In this document: positions 12,522 to 14,343 of the stretch, piece after piece | How the letters are laid out: each line of letters starts with the position of its first letter | Position numbering within the stretch: the stretch's first letter is position 1 | Assembly: GCA_023388015.1 (NCBI GenBank) | Contig: JAEWHB010000015.1 | Location: 1 to 14,343, forward strand | Direction: 5' to 3' | DNA length: 14,343 bases | Source of the DNA: Bacteroidota bacterium | GTDB lineage: Bacteria; Bacteroidota; Bacteroidia; Flavobacteriales; Weeksellaceae | Notes under the pieces: generated by a model | Told to the model about the DNA's origin: nothing | Database searches by the model: none | What the model saw: only the letters and a program-made list of their open reading frames with translations | Translations under genes and position numbers: made by a program

Positions 12522-14039
12522 ATGGAGACAATATATATTTTAGGATTAATCATAGCAGGCGGAATCATCGGAGCCGTTATTTTGTATTTAATAATGCGAG
12601 CTTCTTCGGTTTCGAAAAGCAAACATGAATGGCTCAACAATGAATTCATTAAAATTCAATCTGATTTTGAGAATTCGAAAAATAAAATAACAGAATTAAA
12701 CGAAACGATTTCGTCCGAAAAAAACATTAACCAACAACAAGCACAAGTCTTGAACGACATAAAAAATAATTTGTCCAGGATTACAGCGGAACATCAGTCG
12801 ATGCAAAATCAATTGAACGAACAAAAGGAACTTAATTCCAAACAATCCTCACAAATCGAAATTTTACAAACAGAAAAGCAAAATGTTTTTGCCAAGAACG
12901 CCGAGCTTTCTGCTATCAATGAGGCACTTAATCTTTCGTTGGAAAACCAAAAAAAGGAAATCCAAAAGATTCAGGAAGAAGGAAAATTACAGTTTGAAAA
13001 TTTGGCCAATAAAATTTTGGAAGAGAAATCGGAAAAGTTTACAGCACTTAATCAAACCAATCTGAAAACGCTTCTCGAACCGTTTCAGGAAAAGATGAAT
13101 GAATTAAAAAACCGGGTCAATGAAGCTTATGAGAAGGAAAATAAAGAAAGATTTTCATTGGCAGAAAAAGTAAAAGAATTGGCGAAACTGAACCAACAAA
13201 TTTCGGAAGATGCTAAAAAACTGACGCGTGCTTTGAAAGGAGAATCCAAAACCCAGGGAAATTGGGGCGAGATGATTTTGGAAAGTATTTTGGAGAAATC
13301 CGGTTTGGTGAAAGGAAGAGAATATTTCATGGAATATCAGTTGACCGATGCAAATAATCAGGCACTTTTTTCAGAATTTACCGGTAAGAAAATGCGTCCG
13401 GATGCCGTGGTGAAATATCCGGATGAAAGAAATGTCATCATTGATTCAAAGGTTTCTCTGACTGCTTTTACGGATTTGGGGGATGAAAATGATGCCGATA
13501 TCATCCAACTGAAAATGAATCAACATTTGGCTTCGGTCAAAAATCACATCGTTGAGCTTTCCAATAAGGCTTATGACGATTATGGAAAATCATTGGATTT
13601 CGTGATGATGTTTATTCCAAGCGAACCGGCTTATATTGCGGCCATGCAGGCCGATCCCAATCTTTGGAATTTTGCCTATGACAAAAGGATTTTATTGCTC
13701 AATCCCAGCAATTTGATTACTTCCTTAAAACTCATTGCCGATTTGTGGAAGCGTGAATATCAAAACCGGAATTCGATTGAAATTGCCAATCGCGGCGCCA
13801 AACTCTATGATAAATTTGTGAGTTTTGTGGAGAATCTGGAACGAATAGGAAAGAACATAGATCAGGCAAAATCCTCTTATAACGATGCTTTGAAACAGCT
13901 TTCGGAAGGAAGAGGAAATCTGATGAGTCAGAGTTTGGAGATGAAAAAATTGGGCATTAAAAACAAAAAAGAAATTTCCCAAAGCTTGATGGAACAAGCG
14001 CAGCAGACCAATCTTCTGGAAAATGATGAAACCAATTAA
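12522..14039 (+). CDS. rmuC: DNA recombination protein RmuC
   Basis: This 505-residue RmuC-family protein was first described in E. coli as limiting inversions at short inverted repeats. The family has a nuclease-related fold and is often linked to defence against foreign DNA. The N-terminus is a single membrane anchor (about residues 3-25, TIYILGLIIAGGIIGAVILYL). A long coiled coil follows (about 35-200, rich in Gln, Glu, Lys and Asn). The conserved RmuC domain comes next, from about 215 to 480, with the hallmark TQGNWGEMILESILEKSGL, the catalytic-region MRPDAVVKYPDERNVIIDSK, the MFIPSEPAYIAAM block and LLNPSNLITSLKLIADLW. Length is normal. It is convergent with uvrA, with 56 nt between the stops and no clear hairpin there. 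Confidence 0.95.
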   Translation: METIYILGLIIAGGIIGAVILYLIMRASSVSKSKHEWLNNEFIKIQSDFENSKNKITELNETISSEKNINQQQAQVLNDIKNNLSRITAEHQSMQNQLNEQKELNSKQSSQIEILQTEKQNVFAKNAELSAINEALNLSLENQKKEIQKIQEEGKLQFENLANKILEEKSEKFTALNQTNLKTLLEPFQEKMNELKNRVNEAYEKENKERFSLAEKVKELAKLNQQISEDAKKLTRALKGESKTQGNWGEMILESILEKSGLVKGREYFMEYQLTDANNQALFSEFTGKKMRPDAVVKYPDERNVIIDSKVSLTAFTDLGDENDADIIQLKMNQHLASVKNHIVELSNKAYDDYGKSLDFVMMFIPSEPAYIAAMQADPNLWNFAYDKRILLLNPSNLITSLKLIADLWKREYQNRNSIEIANRGAKLYDKFVSFVENLERIGKNIDQAKSSYNDALKQLSEGRGNLMSQSLEMKKLGIKNKKEISQSLMEQAQQTNLLENDETN

Positions 14040-14095
14040 ATTCCACTTAAAGCTGAAATACAATTTTCCCTGATTTACCTGACTTTTTGAAAATA

Positions 14096-14343
14096 TTACC
14101 TCATTTCCTCTTTCAAAAATTTCCCGGTAATGCTTTTTGAATTTTTAACGATTTCTTCGGGTGTGCCTTGCGCCACGATTTTTCCGCCTTTTTCACCTCC
14201 GTCCGGACCGATATCAATGATGTGATCGGCTAGTTTGATGACGTCCAGATTATGTTCGATAATGATGACCGTATTGCCATGATTGACAATGGTGTTGATG
14301 ACTTCCATCAAAACCCTGATATCTTCAAAATGCAGTCCTGTAG
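14096..14343 (-). CDS. uvrA: UvrA excinuclease subunit, C-terminal fragment at the window edge
   Basis: The last 81 residues of UvrA, the damage-recognition ATPase of nucleotide excision repair, are visible. The fragment starts TGLHFEDIRVLMEV, just after the Walker B region of the second ATPase domain (UvrA consensus EPTTGLH). It continues with TVIIIEHNLDVIK (the H-loop His that contacts ATP phosphate) and the family-specific DHIIDIGPDGGEKGGKIVAQ and GTPEEI block, and stops at 14096 after FLKEEM. The reading frame is open to the window end, so the gene continues beyond 14343. The call is firm because this tail is highly diagnostic. Confidence 0.95.
   Translation of the reverse strand, partial: TGLHFEDIRVLMEVINTIVNHGNTVIIIEHNLDVIKLADHIIDIGPDGGEKGGKIVAQGTPEEIVKNSKSITGKFLKEEMR

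Noticed and set aside
12422..12649. A minus-strand 75-codon frame between obg and rmuC.
   Set aside because: It overlaps the rmuC N-terminus, has low-complexity composition, and runs across both promoter boxes.
14040..14095. Terminator between the convergent rmuC and uvrA genes.
   Set aside because: No stem with a T-run could be found in these 56 nt on either strand.
1..14343. CRISPR arrays, tRNA or rRNA genes, insertion sequences, toxin-antitoxin pairs or phage defence operons.
   Set aside because: No regularly spaced long repeats, cloverleaf or rRNA sequence, transposase motif or paired small toxin/antitoxin genes were seen. RmuC is sometimes linked to defence but is a core gene here with housekeeping neighbours.

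Overview
The window reads as chromosomal DNA from a member of the Bacteroidota, most likely a flavobacterium of the Chryseobacterium/Weeksellaceae kind. Base composition is AT-rich. Genes mostly lack Shine-Dalgarno sequences, and at least eight places carry perfect matches to the Bacteroidota -7 promoter box TAnnTTTG. The proteins (MtaB, Obg, RmuC, CtlX, an RprX/RprY-like sensor pair) have typical flavobacterial sequence. There are no rRNA or tRNA genes, no CRISPR array and no insertion sequence.

Layout. 1-1907 (minus): a truncated alpha/beta hydrolase directly behind mtaB, a tRNA methylthiotransferase. 2030-2651 (plus): a secreted YceI-family protein with a terminator. 2694-3344 (plus): an unrecognised lipoprotein. 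3466-4750 (plus): an exported VWA-domain protein with a terminator, meeting a minus-strand two-component system (4797-6739). 6740-7045 is an intergenic stretch with unexplained structure: phased TTAACA repeats, a plus-strand -7 box and a terminator hairpin, with no ORF between them. 7046-7567 (minus): a small anchored membrane protein, divergent from a plus-strand group (7683-11283) holding an amidohydrolase, an amidinotransferase/arginine-deiminase-type enzyme, a two-helix membrane protein and CtlX. 11409-12395 (minus): obg. 12522-14039 (plus): rmuC, convergent with the C-terminal end of uvrA (14096-14343, minus), which runs off the window.

How the genes work together. The 7683-11283 group looks like catabolism of guanidino or ureido compounds: two different members of the guanidino-group-modifying superfamily lie beside a cytosine-deaminase-like amidohydrolase. 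The kinase and response regulator form a tight operon. The 11-bp phased repeats just upstream of it could be their operator and may also drive a short non-coding RNA on the other strand. mtaB, obg, rmuC and uvrA are housekeeping genes for tRNA modification, ribosome assembly and DNA repair.

Most of the window is ordinary core genome. The parts most worth a second look are the 6830-6980 intergenic unit, the hairpin covering the start codon of the VWA gene, the Glu-to-Gln change in the amidohydrolase active site, and the repeat structures shared by two convergent gene junctions.
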